A stretch of 64,000 bases of DNA from Affinibrenneria salicis. GTDB taxonomy: Bacteria > Pseudomonadota > Gammaproteobacteria > Enterobacterales > Enterobacteriaceae. Both the position numbers and the translations under genes were made by a program. Of the stretch, positions 1 through 8,162 are shown one piece after another (within the stretch, counting starts at the first letter, position 1; every line of letters starts with the position of its first letter). Below the pieces are notes generated by a model. The model was given only the letters and a program-made list of their open reading frames with translations, made no database searches and was not told the DNA's origin. The stretch covers positions 1-64,000 of the forward strand of contig NZ_VYKJ01000004.1 of the NCBI RefSeq assembly GCF_008710095.1, given 5' to 3'.

Positions 1-63
1 GTTGTAGGGTGGCAGTAATTTGGCCAAAACTGCGGCTTTACGTTCCGGTGAATAACGTTTCAT
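1..63 (-). mobile_element. 5' end of an IS3-type transposase gene, cut by the window edge
   Basis: Read on the minus strand, an ATG at 63 opens a frame beginning MKRYSPERKAAVLAKLLPPY, a typical start of the small OrfA-like protein of IS3-family elements, which binds the ends of the element. A GGAG Shine-Dalgarno lies about 8 bases upstream. Only 21 codons are visible, so I cannot tell whether the element is intact. Its terminal repeat should lie within about 64-125. Confidence 0.5.
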
Positions 64-124
64 AACAGGCTCCGTTGCCCCCATAGAGATTTTCAGTATG
101 GGGTGTCAACTATCCTGCCAGAGG

Positions 125-440
125 GGGGGTCCCTCCGACACCGTGCACCAAAGCGCCGCAGGGCGTCGCTTGCGGGCTCTTTGCCGCCCGCGCCCGCAGA
201 ACCCGCGCCGGAGCCGCAGACAAGCAGCGGCCCCGTCACGGGTTGCCGTTATAAAAACAGGTAATGCCAGCGGTACGGCGTGTTGTTATGATGCGGGATG
301 TGCAGACAGGGAAAGTCACGGCGCGGCGGTAGCGTGTACGGGCCAAAAGTGCGCGTCGGGGCTGTGGGGTTACGGGGGTGTTAATGTGGCCGAAAACGTG
401 ACTTAAAAAAGCGGTTGCTTCAATGAGTTAAGTGCGTTAA
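125..440. other. Gap between IS end and Rhs tip; nothing recognised
   Basis: This stretch is GC-rich and has short open frames on both strands, but none resembles a protein I know and none has a convincing start. It probably consists of debris from the upstream part of an Rhs gene or a neighbouring secretion gene. I see no RNA gene or regular repeat in it. Confidence 0.4.
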
Positions 441-959
441 AAAGTACGACGGCGTCAGGATCGTCCCTATGATCCGATAGGGCTGGCGGGGGGAATTAAT
501 CTTTATCAGTATGCGCCGAATGCGCTGACTTGGATCGATCCGCTGGGGCTTGCAGGCTGCCATTTTGATCAAAAAGCGAGACGGTGGCGTGATAGCGAAA
601 CGGGTCGTTTCACTCGGCGTCCTACTGACCCTTCTGAATTAGTGAATAATGGCAGAGTAAACCATGCAGATATAGAAGCGTGGACCAACCAAAATGAAGT
701 GCCTAATACATGGGGAAATGATCCAGTGAAGTTTCCTTCTGGTGGATTTAAATACGATTCTGGCACCTACTCAGTTTATGGGCATGGAGCAAATCCGGCA
801 GCAGCAGCTAAATTCCCAACATCAAATGCCGCGCAAGGTCCAACGGCCAGCATTAGAAATATCTTTACAAAAGAGGTGCTTAGAACGGATGGTTCATGGG
901 GAACGTTCAAGTCCGATCCAAATGGTGCTCACATTCCTCTTGATGGTTCTCCATTCTAA
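441..959 (+). pseudogene. Rhs-family C-terminal tip with polymorphic toxin domain (orphan)
   Basis: An open frame without its own start codon, entering from upstream debris. Residues encoded near 471-550 spell the conserved end of an Rhs core: DPIGLAGGINLYQYAPN, then WIDPLGL. In intact Rhs proteins this motif is where the C-terminal toxin is released. After it comes a variable domain of about 135 residues ending NGAHIPLDGSPF. By analogy it is a contact-dependent or type VI delivered toxin, but I cannot assign the toxic activity. The large N-terminal delivery and shell regions are missing, so this is a displaced tip rather than a working Rhs gene. The AT-rich gene 9 bases downstream fits a cognate immunity protein. 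Confidence 0.7.
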
Positions 960-968
960 GGTAATGAA

Positions 969-1301
969 ATGAAAATCAGTGAGATAGAGTCAAGATTCTC
1001 TGATATACCAACAATAATGGATATATCAGATGAATTATTTTTAATAAAAATGTTAATGCAGGTTGAAACGAATGACCTGATCAAAAATAAAAATATATTT
1101 TTTAATCTTATAGAATTACTGGAATTATCTCATATGGATAATGGATTTATTGAAGTGACAAAAGACAATGAAGGCTATTTTTTGGGCTTTTATAAATGGT
1201 TAATTAAATTAAATAGCAATTATGATTTGAATATAAAAACTAATACTATAGAAATTTTTAATATAACCAGTGATGAAGTTAATAATCTGATGAATAAATA
1301 G
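969..1301 (+). CDS. Putative immunity protein to the upstream Rhs toxin tip
   Basis: A 110-residue acidic, leucine- and isoleucine-rich soluble protein starting at ATG 969, directly after the toxin tip. There is no signal peptide or membrane segment. The gene is far more AT-rich than the flanking Rhs core, which is usual for immunity genes exchanged as toxin-immunity cassettes. Function is inferred from position and composition only; I recognise no family motif. The reading frame is intact although the toxin gene has lost its Rhs body, so it may still protect against sister cells. Confidence 0.5.
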   Translation: MKISEIESRFSDIPTIMDISDELFLIKMLMQVETNDLIKNKNIFFNLIELLELSHMDNGFIEVTKDNEGYFLGFYKWLIKLNSNYDLNIKTNTIEIFNITSDEVNNLMNK

Positions 1302-1359
1302 ATAAAAACCGGAAGCGATCTAAACGATCCTTCCAGCCACTTTGTACCCGTCGTTTAGT

Positions 1360-1507
1360 TCAGATATTAATATCAGTCTCAATCACTATCTTGCCCCGCT
1401 CGACAGTGACGACGACCGGCATCTCGGTAATAAAGCCTGACTCCCCCAGACTGTAGCCTTTGAGGTTGATGGCCGACGGCGGGATCGGTCTGCCGTTGAG
1501 CTGTACA
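1360..1507 (-). pseudogene. SymE-like toxin fragment
   Basis: On the minus strand the frame ending with TGA at 1360 encodes about 48 residues containing LKGYSLGESGFITEMPVVV followed by VERGKIVIET. This matches the C-terminal AbrB-like fold of SymE, the SOS-induced toxin of a type I antisense pair in enterobacteria. The N-terminal part is absent; the frame runs into unrelated sequence at about 1507, so the gene is broken. SymE-like genes are frequently found next to rhs genes, which fits this setting. I see no clear antisense symR promoter. Confidence 0.55.
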
Positions 1508-1539
1508 TAAATTTATTTCACTAATTTTGCTAACAAAGT

Positions 1540-1762
1540 ATATCGGATGCGCTGAGCGATAACCGGCAGACAGAGGCGCACGGCAGTGGCCCGCAGAGTG
1601 AGTTTGAAGCGCACTATTATTACGATGCGGCCGGCCATCGCATCAGCAAACGGGTTACTACCGGTCAGGGTCGCAGCGGCACACGCGGGAAACACGCTTT
1701 GTGTGGCAGGGCCTGCGCCTGCTGCAGGTCCTCCTATAACGCCTGGACCTAAAATAATATAA
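1540..1762 (+). pseudogene. Rhs core fragment, frameshifted
   Basis: Translated pieces include HYYYDAAGHRISKRV, a classic YD-type repeat of Rhs proteins, and in another frame TRETRFVWQGLRLLQ, also standard Rhs core. The two are out of phase, so at least one frameshift is present. A third frame runs to a TAA at 1760-1762 immediately before the next small gene, which may be the tail of a lost toxin domain. This is a second, independent Rhs remnant, not continuous with the tip at 441-959. Confidence 0.65.
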
Positions 1763-1787
1763 TTCAAGATGTTATAAGGTTGCCATT

Positions 1788-2225
1788 ATGAGCTATAAGC
1801 TAAAAAAAATTGATAGACAATGGAGAATGGAAAGTGTTAGCGATCCATTCTTTAAATATGAAGAGGATGGGTTGGAGGTTTCTTTCATGATATTTATAAA
1901 CGAGAGTGAAAGAGAAAAAGACATGAATACTTATATGCAAGAAAATAATATAAAGGACAAACAAGATATTCCAGATGATGTTTACAATAATGCAGGGTAT
2001 GCAATAATTTACTTTAAATTTAATGGGTTTGATAGTTTGTCTTGCGTGAGTACGAATGACTTTTTAAAAAGAATAGATGAGGCTGATGAGGTGATACCGG
2101 GTGTTTATAAAGAAATAGGTAATGATGAAAAAGAAAATGGCTATATTTTCATTGGGCACGATATATCTCTTTCAGTACGTACGAAAAAAAATCCATCTGA
2201 AGCCATAAAAAAACTATCCTGCTAA
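1788..2225 (+). CDS. Orphan immunity-like protein
   Basis: A 145-residue acidic soluble protein from ATG 1788, preceded by a GTTATAAGGTT ribosome site. It is very AT-rich and lies right after an Rhs fragment, the usual place for an Rhs immunity gene. No signal peptide, transmembrane stretch or recognised motif. The matching toxin is gone or reduced to a few codons, so this looks like an immunity gene kept after its toxin was lost. Function is inferred from context. Confidence 0.45.
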   Translation: MSYKLKKIDRQWRMESVSDPFFKYEEDGLEVSFMIFINESEREKDMNTYMQENNIKDKQDIPDDVYNNAGYAIIYFKFNGFDSLSCVSTNDFLKRIDEADEVIPGVYKEIGNDEKENGYIFIGHDISLSVRTKKNPSEAIKKLSC

Positions 2226-2306
2226 ATAGCTTCGCATAATAGCGCTATACATGCAGGACATGACATCCCACCAGTACTGGTCTCGCACGATGAGACGTGA
2301 AGCATC

Positions 2307-2621
2307 ATGTTAGTTATGCTAAGGCAAACCTATCGACGAGCCAGAACGATTACGCTGGTCGTAGATAATTACATCATTCATAAAAGCCGCAAGGTTGATC
2401 GTTGGCTGTCGGCTAACAAGAAGTTCCGATTGCTGTTCCTGCCGACATATTCGCCATGGCTAAACCCGATAGAGCGGCTATGGCTGTCGTTACACGAAAC
2501 CGTAACGCGAAACCATCAGTGCCGGTACATGTGGCAGTTACTGGAACGGGTAGGTCAGTTTATGAAAGCTGCCTCGCCATTTCCCGGCAATCACCATGGT
2601 CTGGCTAAAGTGGGGCGGTAA
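2307..2621 (+). pseudogene. IS630-family transposase, C-terminal half
   Basis: Encodes the carboxy half of an IS630/Tc1-type DDE transposase: LVVDNYIIHKS carries the second catalytic aspartate region, and PTYSPWLNPIERLWLSLHE carries the end of the DDE triad (the E of NPIERLW). The helix-turn-helix N-terminal half is missing, and the sequence before about 2300 is unrelated, so the element is inactive. The natural C-terminus, ending GNHHGLAKV, is present. Confidence 0.75.
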
Positions 2622-2659
2622 TATGCAAAGCTATTTAAAGCGATTATAAACCGTTTTCC

Positions 2660-2826
2660 ATGGACTCTATCGCTCAGGTAAATCTCGCCATGGCGCACCA
2701 GAACATGCCGTTGATGATTTTATGATGCTCAGCCCATGGTCGTCCGGCCCGTGGGGATGTCGGTTTAGCAGGCAGTAGGGGCTGGATGATGCTCCATGCT
2801 TCGTCAGGAAGATCGTATCGGGCCAT
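2660..2826 (-). pseudogene. IS427-group (IS5 family) transposase N-terminal fragment
   Basis: Minus-strand ATG at 2826 starts MARYDLPDEAWSIIQPLLPA, followed by GRPWAEHHKIINGMFW, the usual beginning of IS427-type transposases. A one-base shift near 2690 moves the frame, after which APWRDLPER continues the family consensus. The gene then stops. It abuts the IS903-like remnant at about 2883, suggesting one element inserted in, or recombined with, the other. Confidence 0.65.
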
Positions 2827-2882
2827 AGTTTAATGTGTTGTGGAAACAAATAGTTATATAGCCCAAAGATATTAAGGGACAC

Positions 2883-3252
2883 AGCCCGCTGGCATCGATG
2901 ACCAGATGGGCGATTTCACCGCGCGTCGGCGTCTTGATATTGACGTTGATACTTTTGGTCCGTGTGCTGATGCTGGTGTAATCCGGCAACGCAGCGGCAT
3001 CGCCATTAGGTGGGAAACTGAGTCGCTAAATCCCCGCAACGCCCGCAGCGCAAGGCTGAGTATGTTCCTGAGCATCAGGGCGGTGGCGATGGCCGTATCG
3101 GGGTAACGTAAGGGGCTGTCCCGAGGTTTGGGGACAGCGGTGTCGTACCATGCGGCGGCGGCATCGCCGACCCAGACTGTCAGCCAACCCCGTTGACGGG
3201 GCGCGTGGTTATACGTTTTCCCGTTGGTGATTTTGAACTTCTGCTTTGCCAC
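2883..3252 (-). pseudogene. IS903-like (IS5 family) transposase remnant
   Basis: Minus-strand frame beginning MAKQKFKITNGKTYNHAPRQ matches the start of IS903-group transposases, with a degraded but recognisable run through ALRALRGFSDSVSHLMAMPL. Near 2985 a frameshift occurs; the next frame gives NIKTPTRGEIAHLVIDASGL, containing the first catalytic Asp (VIDASG). The remainder is missing where the IS427-like fragment begins. Inactive. Confidence 0.7.
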
Positions 3253-3409
3253 GATTCGCCCTGCACTGTCAGGGCAGGGAATGATCGGATCCTGTTTGCG
3301 CTAAAAGTTCGATTTATTCAACAAAGGCAGTGTGCATCAGCTTTTTTGTCTTCCACTCATGAGTTCCCTCACATATTTCCCCGCAAAATAGCGTCATTTT
3401 TCCGCCAAT

Positions 3410-3431
3410 AAATATGATGTGCATCACAAAG
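3410..3431. promoter_or_regulatory. Candidate CRP-cAMP binding site upstream of the mannoside PTS operon
   Basis: Core TATGA-TGTGCA-TCACA at 3413-3428 matches the CRP consensus TGTGA-N6-TCACA with exact spacing and one mismatch in the left arm. It sits about 160 bases before the EIIA start codon, a fitting place for catabolite control of a PTS operon. Confidence 0.6.
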
Positions 3432-3515
3432 TGTTATGCATTTTTGATCTGGCTCGCCTTTTTCTTCCCTTCCCGTAGAACCGGTTTCCTCTTCAAGGCG
3501 GAAAACGCCTGTCTG

Positions 3516-3527
3516 TTTGTCGACAAA
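3516..3527. promoter_or_regulatory. Perfect palindrome TTTGTCGACAAA, candidate operator
   Basis: A 12-base perfect inverted repeat about 60 bases upstream of the EIIA start and 85 bases after the CRP site. It could be an operator for the operon, for example for the PRD protein encoded downstream, but the link is positional only. Confidence 0.3.
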
Positions 3528-3587
3528 ATAAGACTTAGTATCTTACTCAACTTAATTGAAGTAATACGCGACTGGAGATGTACGTAT

Positions 3588-4049
3588 ATGCTCATTGCTC
3601 GAGAAAACATTTTTTTGAATCAGACCTTCAGGGATAAAAAGGCCATCTTCCATTTTCTGGCAACCCATGCGGTCAGCCAGGGCTGGGCGGATGACGCCGA
3701 TAAAATTGAAGCGGATTTGTGGGAGAGGGAAAATCAATATTCCACCGGCTTTGAAAGCCAAATCGCCATTCCTCATGCCAAAACGGCCAATGTTTCCCAT
3801 GCGGGGGTGATTTTTATTCGCCTGGAACAGGCCATTGACTGGGAAAGCCTGGATGATCAGCCGGTACAAATTATTTTTGGCCTGTTGGTGCCGGAATCTG
3901 GTGCCAAAGTACTGCACCTGCAAATTATTAATAGCCTTGCCAGCCAAATTGTCGATGATGAATTCAGAGAGCAACTGTTCGCTGCCAGGGATGAAGACGA
4001 GTTATTTCACTATATGAAGTCACGTATCGCCATTGAGGAGGAAGTATGA
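3588..4049 (+). CDS. PTS fructose-family EIIA protein (mannoside uptake)
   Basis: A 153-residue cytoplasmic phosphocarrier of the fructose/mannitol EIIA family. It accepts phosphate from HPr on His63, within QIAIPHAKTAN, and passes it to EIIB. I chose ATG 3588 because the EIIA domain begins there (MLIARENIFL) and a GGAG lies 10 bases upstream; the frame is open further 5' but that part is not EIIA-like. The stop overlaps the EIIB start by four bases (ATGA), so the two are translationally coupled. In E. coli the mannosylglycerate transporter MngA fuses EIIA, EIIB and EIIC in one chain; here they are separate. Confidence 0.85.
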   Translation: MLIARENIFLNQTFRDKKAIFHFLATHAVSQGWADDADKIEADLWERENQYSTGFESQIAIPHAKTANVSHAGVIFIRLEQAIDWESLDDQPVQIIFGLLVPESGAKVLHLQIINSLASQIVDDEFREQLFAARDEDELFHYMKSRIAIEEEV

Positions 4050-4369
4050 ATATTGTTGGCGTCACATCGTGCATTGCCGGTTTAGCCCATACACCGATGG
4101 CGGCTAAATCCCTGGAAAAAGAAGGGACGCGTCTGGGCCATCAGGTAAAAATGGAACAGCAGGGCGCAATGGGGATCATGAATAAGATTTCTGCCGAAGA
4201 AGTGGCCGCGGCGGATTTTGTGCTTATTGCCGCTGATCGTTCCATTGAAGAGGAAGAACGCTTCGCCGGGAAAATAATCATTCGGGTAAAAATTGGGCAA
4301 TGCGTGAGCCATGCCTCTGACGTTATCACGAAATGTGTGACGGCCGTTGAGGCTCGTCGAAATAAATAA
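4046..4369 (+). CDS. PTS fructose-family EIIB protein
   Basis: A 107-residue EIIB domain. The phosphorylated cysteine is Cys9 in VTSCIAGLAHTPMAA, the standard fructose-EIIB loop. It takes phosphate from EIIA and gives it to the sugar bound in EIIC. Coupled to EIIA by overlap and followed 14 bases on by EIIC. The substrate cannot be read from this domain; the neighbouring GH38 enzyme suggests an alpha-mannoside such as 2-O-mannosyl-glycerate. Confidence 0.85.
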   Translation: MNIVGVTSCIAGLAHTPMAAKSLEKEGTRLGHQVKMEQQGAMGIMNKISAEEVAAADFVLIAADRSIEEEERFAGKIIIRVKIGQCVSHASDVITKCVTAVEARRNK

Positions 4370-4382
4370 TCTGGGTGTTTTT

Positions 4383-5489
4383 ATGAAAAAAATAATGATA
4401 GAGATAAAGAATCACCTTATGACGGGCATTTCCTTTGCTCTGCCCGTTATTATTGCCGGTTCCCTGATGGTCGCCGTTGCCAAAATTATTGGTCTGGCAA
4501 TCGGTGAGTCTAACCTTGACGCTTTTGCCAAAAGTGATGGTCTGGAAAACTGGCTGTACCTTACACAGGACATTGGTTTCAAAATTATCGGCCTGATGAA
4601 CTATGTTCTCGGTGCCTATGTCGCCTACTCGGTGGCTGGTAAAAAAGGGCTGGCGTCCGGTTTTACCGCCGGTCTGATTGCGTCGTTAACCGGTTCCGGC
4701 TTCCTGGGCGCAGTACTGGGCGGCCTGCTGGCGGGCTACTCCTCTGAATGGGTATCGCGCAAAATCCGCATTACCGGCTCGGCGGCAAGCTCTGTTCCGC
4801 TCATTATTCTGCCGTTTATCACCGTTGGCCTGCAGGTTCTGGTGATGCTGCTGTTGCTCGGCGATGTGCTGAGCTGGCTTAACATTTCACTGATGGCCTG
4901 GGTGCAACGGATGACCGAAGACGGTACCAGTACGGTCGTGTTGGCGGCGGTTTTGGGGGGAATGATCTGTTTCGATCTCGGTGGGCCGGTCAACAAAGCG
5001 GCGTGGGGCACGGCGAATGTACTGTTCCTCAGCGGCGTTTATTTGCCTGCCATTCTGGTCAACGTGGCGATTATTATTCCGCCATTAGGTTATGCCGCAG
5101 CCCGTTTTTTACGCCCGCATAACTTTAACCAGACGCTGAAAGAGGCCGGTAATGGCTCCATTATTATGGGGATCCTCGGTATCTCTGAAGGGGCCATCCC
5201 TTTTACTCTGCGTAACCCTGCACGCTTAATTCCGCTGAATGTGCTGGCCGGTACCCTGGGGGCCGTCACCGTTGCTTTACTGAAAGCCTACCCGATTATG
5301 CCACCGCTTGGCGGATTATACGGTGGATTTACCGTTGGCAATCCGTGGGCCTATTTTATCGGCGCGCTGGTAGGGACTGCTGTCATTGCCTTCGGCGCCA
5401 ATATGCTGGTGAATTTTAACGATGAAGAACCCGGTGTTAAATCCAGTGCGAATACGGCTGGGGAAGAGATTGAAATAAAATTTGATTAA
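4383..5489 (+). CDS. PTS fructose-family EIIC permease
   Basis: A 368-residue multi-span membrane permease that carries the sugar across the inner membrane while it is phosphorylated. Hydrophobic helices run through the whole chain, and the motif GISEGAIPFTLRNP near residue 260 is typical of fructose-family EIIC. ATG 4383 (MKKIMIEIKNHL) is preferred over an in-frame ATG at 4347 that would overlap EIIB. It should import an alpha-mannoside as its 6-phosphate for the GH38 enzyme encoded next. Confidence 0.85.
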   Translation: MKKIMIEIKNHLMTGISFALPVIIAGSLMVAVAKIIGLAIGESNLDAFAKSDGLENWLYLTQDIGFKIIGLMNYVLGAYVAYSVAGKKGLASGFTAGLIASLTGSGFLGAVLGGLLAGYSSEWVSRKIRITGSAASSVPLIILPFITVGLQVLVMLLLLGDVLSWLNISLMAWVQRMTEDGTSTVVLAAVLGGMICFDLGGPVNKAAWGTANVLFLSGVYLPAILVNVAIIIPPLGYAAARFLRPHNFNQTLKEAGNGSIIMGILGISEGAIPFTLRNPARLIPLNVLAGTLGAVTVALLKAYPIMPPLGGLYGGFTVGNPWAYFIGALVGTAVIAFGANMLVNFNDEEPGVKSSANTAGEEIEIKFD

Positions 5490-5518
5490 CTGTCGCACTT
5501 TGCGTATGGGAGATTTGT

Positions 5519-8152
5519 ATGAAAAATAAAGTTGTCCATATTTACAGTCATACTCACTGGGATCAGGAATGGTATTTCACATCATCGCGCTCACGTATTT
5601 ATCTTTTCAATCACATCAAAAATGTGATTCGTATACTGGAGAATAACGATGATTTTCCCTGTTATCTCCTGGATGCGCAAAGTGCCTTAATTGAAAGCTA
5701 TCTGAAGTGGGCGCCGGAAGACAAAGAGGCATTATTCAAATTAATTGCGGAAAAACGTTTGCTTACCGGCCCGTGGTATACCCAAACCGACCAACTGGTC
5801 ATCCATCAGGAGTCGGTAGTACGTAACCTGTGGTACGGAATAAAAGTTGCCTCTGACGCCGGTAACAATATGGCGCTTGGCTATGTCCCTGACTGTTTTG
5901 GTCAGGGCGGGAACATGCCTCAACTCTACAAACAGTTCGGCATAAACCATGCCCTTTTCTGGCGCGGTATTGCCGACAATACGCTGCATGAGACCGAATT
6001 TGTCTGGCAGGGGGACAACGGCGATCAGCTGTTTGCTGTCCAGATACCGTGGGGCTACCACTACGGCGGGCTGCTGGATGAGACGCCGGAAACTCTGTCG
6101 GCGTTTCTTAAAGAAAAAATGGCCCCCATCGAAGCGCGCAGCGAGCGGGCAAACCTGCTTTATCCACACGGATTCGACCAGGCGCCGGTACGTGAAAACC
6201 TGCCGGAACTGGTTAAGCGGTTCAACGCCTGTGATGATGAACGTCATTATCAGATAAGCAGCCCTCTGGATTTCCTGCAAGCGCTGGAGAAAGAGGTGGT
6301 GGGGGATGTGCGCGTATTACAGGGGGAACTGACCGAAGGGAAGCACTCCCGTGTGCACAAGACTATTTTCTCGTGCCGTGCCGACCTCAAGCTGCTCAAT
6401 AATGAGATTGAAGCCCTGCTGGTGAACACCCTCGAGCCGGTGCTGGCTATTAGCCGCAGCCTGGGGCATGACTATCCGGCTAACGTGGTCGCTGATATCT
6501 GGAAGCTGATGTTTTACAACGCGGCGCACGACAGCATTGGCGGTTGCAACAGCGATGACACCAATCAGGACATCTTCTTCCGCTACAAGCAGGCGCGGGA
6601 TCTGGCCGTCAACCTGCTGGAGCTGCATACCCGGTTGATAGCAATTCGCACGCCGCGTGAACACGACTATACCTTCACGGTGTTCAACCCGTTGACCAAT
6701 ACGGCGGCACCGCAGGTCACGTTCGAAGCCTGGCTGCCGGGTATGCCATTTACTCTGCGCGATGCGACGGGCAAGGCGCTGCCTTATGTGATTGAAGAAC
6801 AGACCTGTCTGACCAGCTACGTGCTGAACCAGACCATTCGCCTTAATCCGGGCAAGCCGTACCACAAACCGGAGAAGGTTTATCGCACCAAAGTGACCGT
6901 TAACAGCAGCGACCTGCCTGCGCTCGGTTACACCCGCTGGCACCTCGATTTTGCTGCTGACGGTGCCAGCGAATCGATTACCGATAACGCCCGGACCATT
7001 GAAAACGCCCATTACCGTGTGGAAGTGCAAGAGAACGGGCTACTGGCGATTACCCGGAAAGCCACCGGAAAACGCTATGAACGCCAGATGGTGCTGGTCG
7101 AAAACGGCGATGACGGCGACTCCTACAACTACTCGCCGCCGCGTGGAGATCTGATTGTCACCTCCGAAGGCTGCCTGACTTCGTCCAGCCGCGAGAGCAA
7201 CGATCTGAATCAATCGCTGCAGCTTGAGTATGTGCTGAAGGTGCCGGGTAATCTGGAAGAGCGTGCACAGGGCCGGGTGACCGCCGAAATGAAAGTGGCG
7301 ACACGCATTACCCTGCAACAGGACGATATGATCCGTTTTGCCGTCGACGTGGATAATCAGGTGCTCAGCCATCGTTTGTGCGTGCACTTTGCCACCGACA
7401 TTCTGGCCAACGTCTCTTATGCAGATCAGTTGTTCGGCGTGGTGGTCCGTCCGGTCCAGTTGAGCAACGCCCTGCGGGTGTGGGAAGAGGAGAACTGGCA
7501 TGAGAAACCGATCTCCATCGAACCGATGCAAAGCTACGTCAACCTGCATGACGACACGCACGGTTTCACTTTCCATACCAATGGCGTGCGTGAATATGAA
7601 ATTGTCGGTGATAATTTCGATAATATTTCCGTTACTCTGTTCCGCTCATTTGGTTACATGGGTAAAGAGAATCTGCTGTATCGCCCTGGGCGTGCATCGG
7701 GTGAATCGGTGGTGGCGACGCCGGATGCGCAACTGCTGGGGTCGTTGTCCTTCAACTTTGGCTGGCGTATCCACAGCGGTACGTTTGATGAGGCGCAGCA
7801 TGCCCGGGTGTCGAAAGCGTTCCTTACGTCGTTCCCGGTTTATCAGGACAGTGACTTCCTCAATGGGCGTCTGCGTTTCTGTCTGAGCGATGAAGCGCGC
7901 ACTTACCCGCAGGCGTACAGCCTGCTGTCGTTGCCGTGCGGCCCGCAGGATGCTCTGGTGAGCGTGGTGAAATGTGCTGAAGAAGGGGAAGGATTGATTT
8001 GCCGATTCTATAACCCGAATCTGGAGACTGAGGCCACGCTGCCGGCGCTGAAACATGCCCGCAATGTGCTGCTGGATGAGAAGACCCCCGCACCGGAACG
8101 GGTGACGCTCAAACCGAATGATGTGCAGACGTTGTACGTAGAACCAGAATAA
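5519..8152 (+). CDS. mngB: GH38 alpha-mannosidase, MngB-like
   Basis: An 877-residue cytoplasmic glycoside hydrolase family 38 enzyme, the same length as E. coli MngB, which cleaves 2-O-(6-phospho-mannosyl)-glycerate to mannose-6-phosphate and glycerate. The zinc motif is at the start (SHTHWDQEW, His11/His13/Asp15), and the nucleophile aspartate is Asp125 in YVPDCFGQGGNMPQ. A third metal-site segment is AAHDSIGGCNSDDTNQD near 340. The beta-rich C-terminal domains are complete and there is no signal peptide. It lies 29 bases after EIIC and 10 before the PRD gene. The mannose-6-phosphate produced would feed ManA, encoded at the end of the locus. The exact mannoside is inferred. Confidence 0.85.
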   Translation: MKNKVVHIYSHTHWDQEWYFTSSRSRIYLFNHIKNVIRILENNDDFPCYLLDAQSALIESYLKWAPEDKEALFKLIAEKRLLTGPWYTQTDQLVIHQESVVRNLWYGIKVASDAGNNMALGYVPDCFGQGGNMPQLYKQFGINHALFWRGIADNTLHETEFVWQGDNGDQLFAVQIPWGYHYGGLLDETPETLSAFLKEKMAPIEARSERANLLYPHGFDQAPVRENLPELVKRFNACDDERHYQISSPLDFLQALEKEVVGDVRVLQGELTEGKHSRVHKTIFSCRADLKLLNNEIEALLVNTLEPVLAISRSLGHDYPANVVADIWKLMFYNAAHDSIGGCNSDDTNQDIFFRYKQARDLAVNLLELHTRLIAIRTPREHDYTFTVFNPLTNTAAPQVTFEAWLPGMPFTLRDATGKALPYVIEEQTCLTSYVLNQTIRLNPGKPYHKPEKVYRTKVTVNSSDLPALGYTRWHLDFAADGASESITDNARTIENAHYRVEVQENGLLAITRKATGKRYERQMVLVENGDDGDSYNYSPPRGDLIVTSEGCLTSSSRESNDLNQSLQLEYVLKVPGNLEERAQGRVTAEMKVATRITLQQDDMIRFAVDVDNQVLSHRLCVHFATDILANVSYADQLFGVVVRPVQLSNALRVWEEENWHEKPISIEPMQSYVNLHDDTHGFTFHTNGVREYEIVGDNFDNISVTLFRSFGYMGKENLLYRPGRASGESVVATPDAQLLGSLSFNFGWRIHSGTFDEAQHARVSKAFLTSFPVYQDSDFLNGRLRFCLSDEARTYPQAYSLLSLPCGPQDALVSVVKCAEEGEGLICRFYNPNLETEATLPALKHARNVLLDEKTPAPERVTLKPNDVQTLYVEPE

Positions 8153-8162
8153 AGAGAAAAAA

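Noticed and set aside
98..406. Open frame of about 100 codons on the plus strand near the window start
   Set aside because: Arginine/alanine-rich composition typical of a non-coding GC-rich frame, no ribosome site and no family resemblance.
5741..7576. Long minus-strand frames opposite the alpha-mannosidase gene
   Set aside because: Antisense shadows created by codon bias of the real gene; no protein-like pattern.
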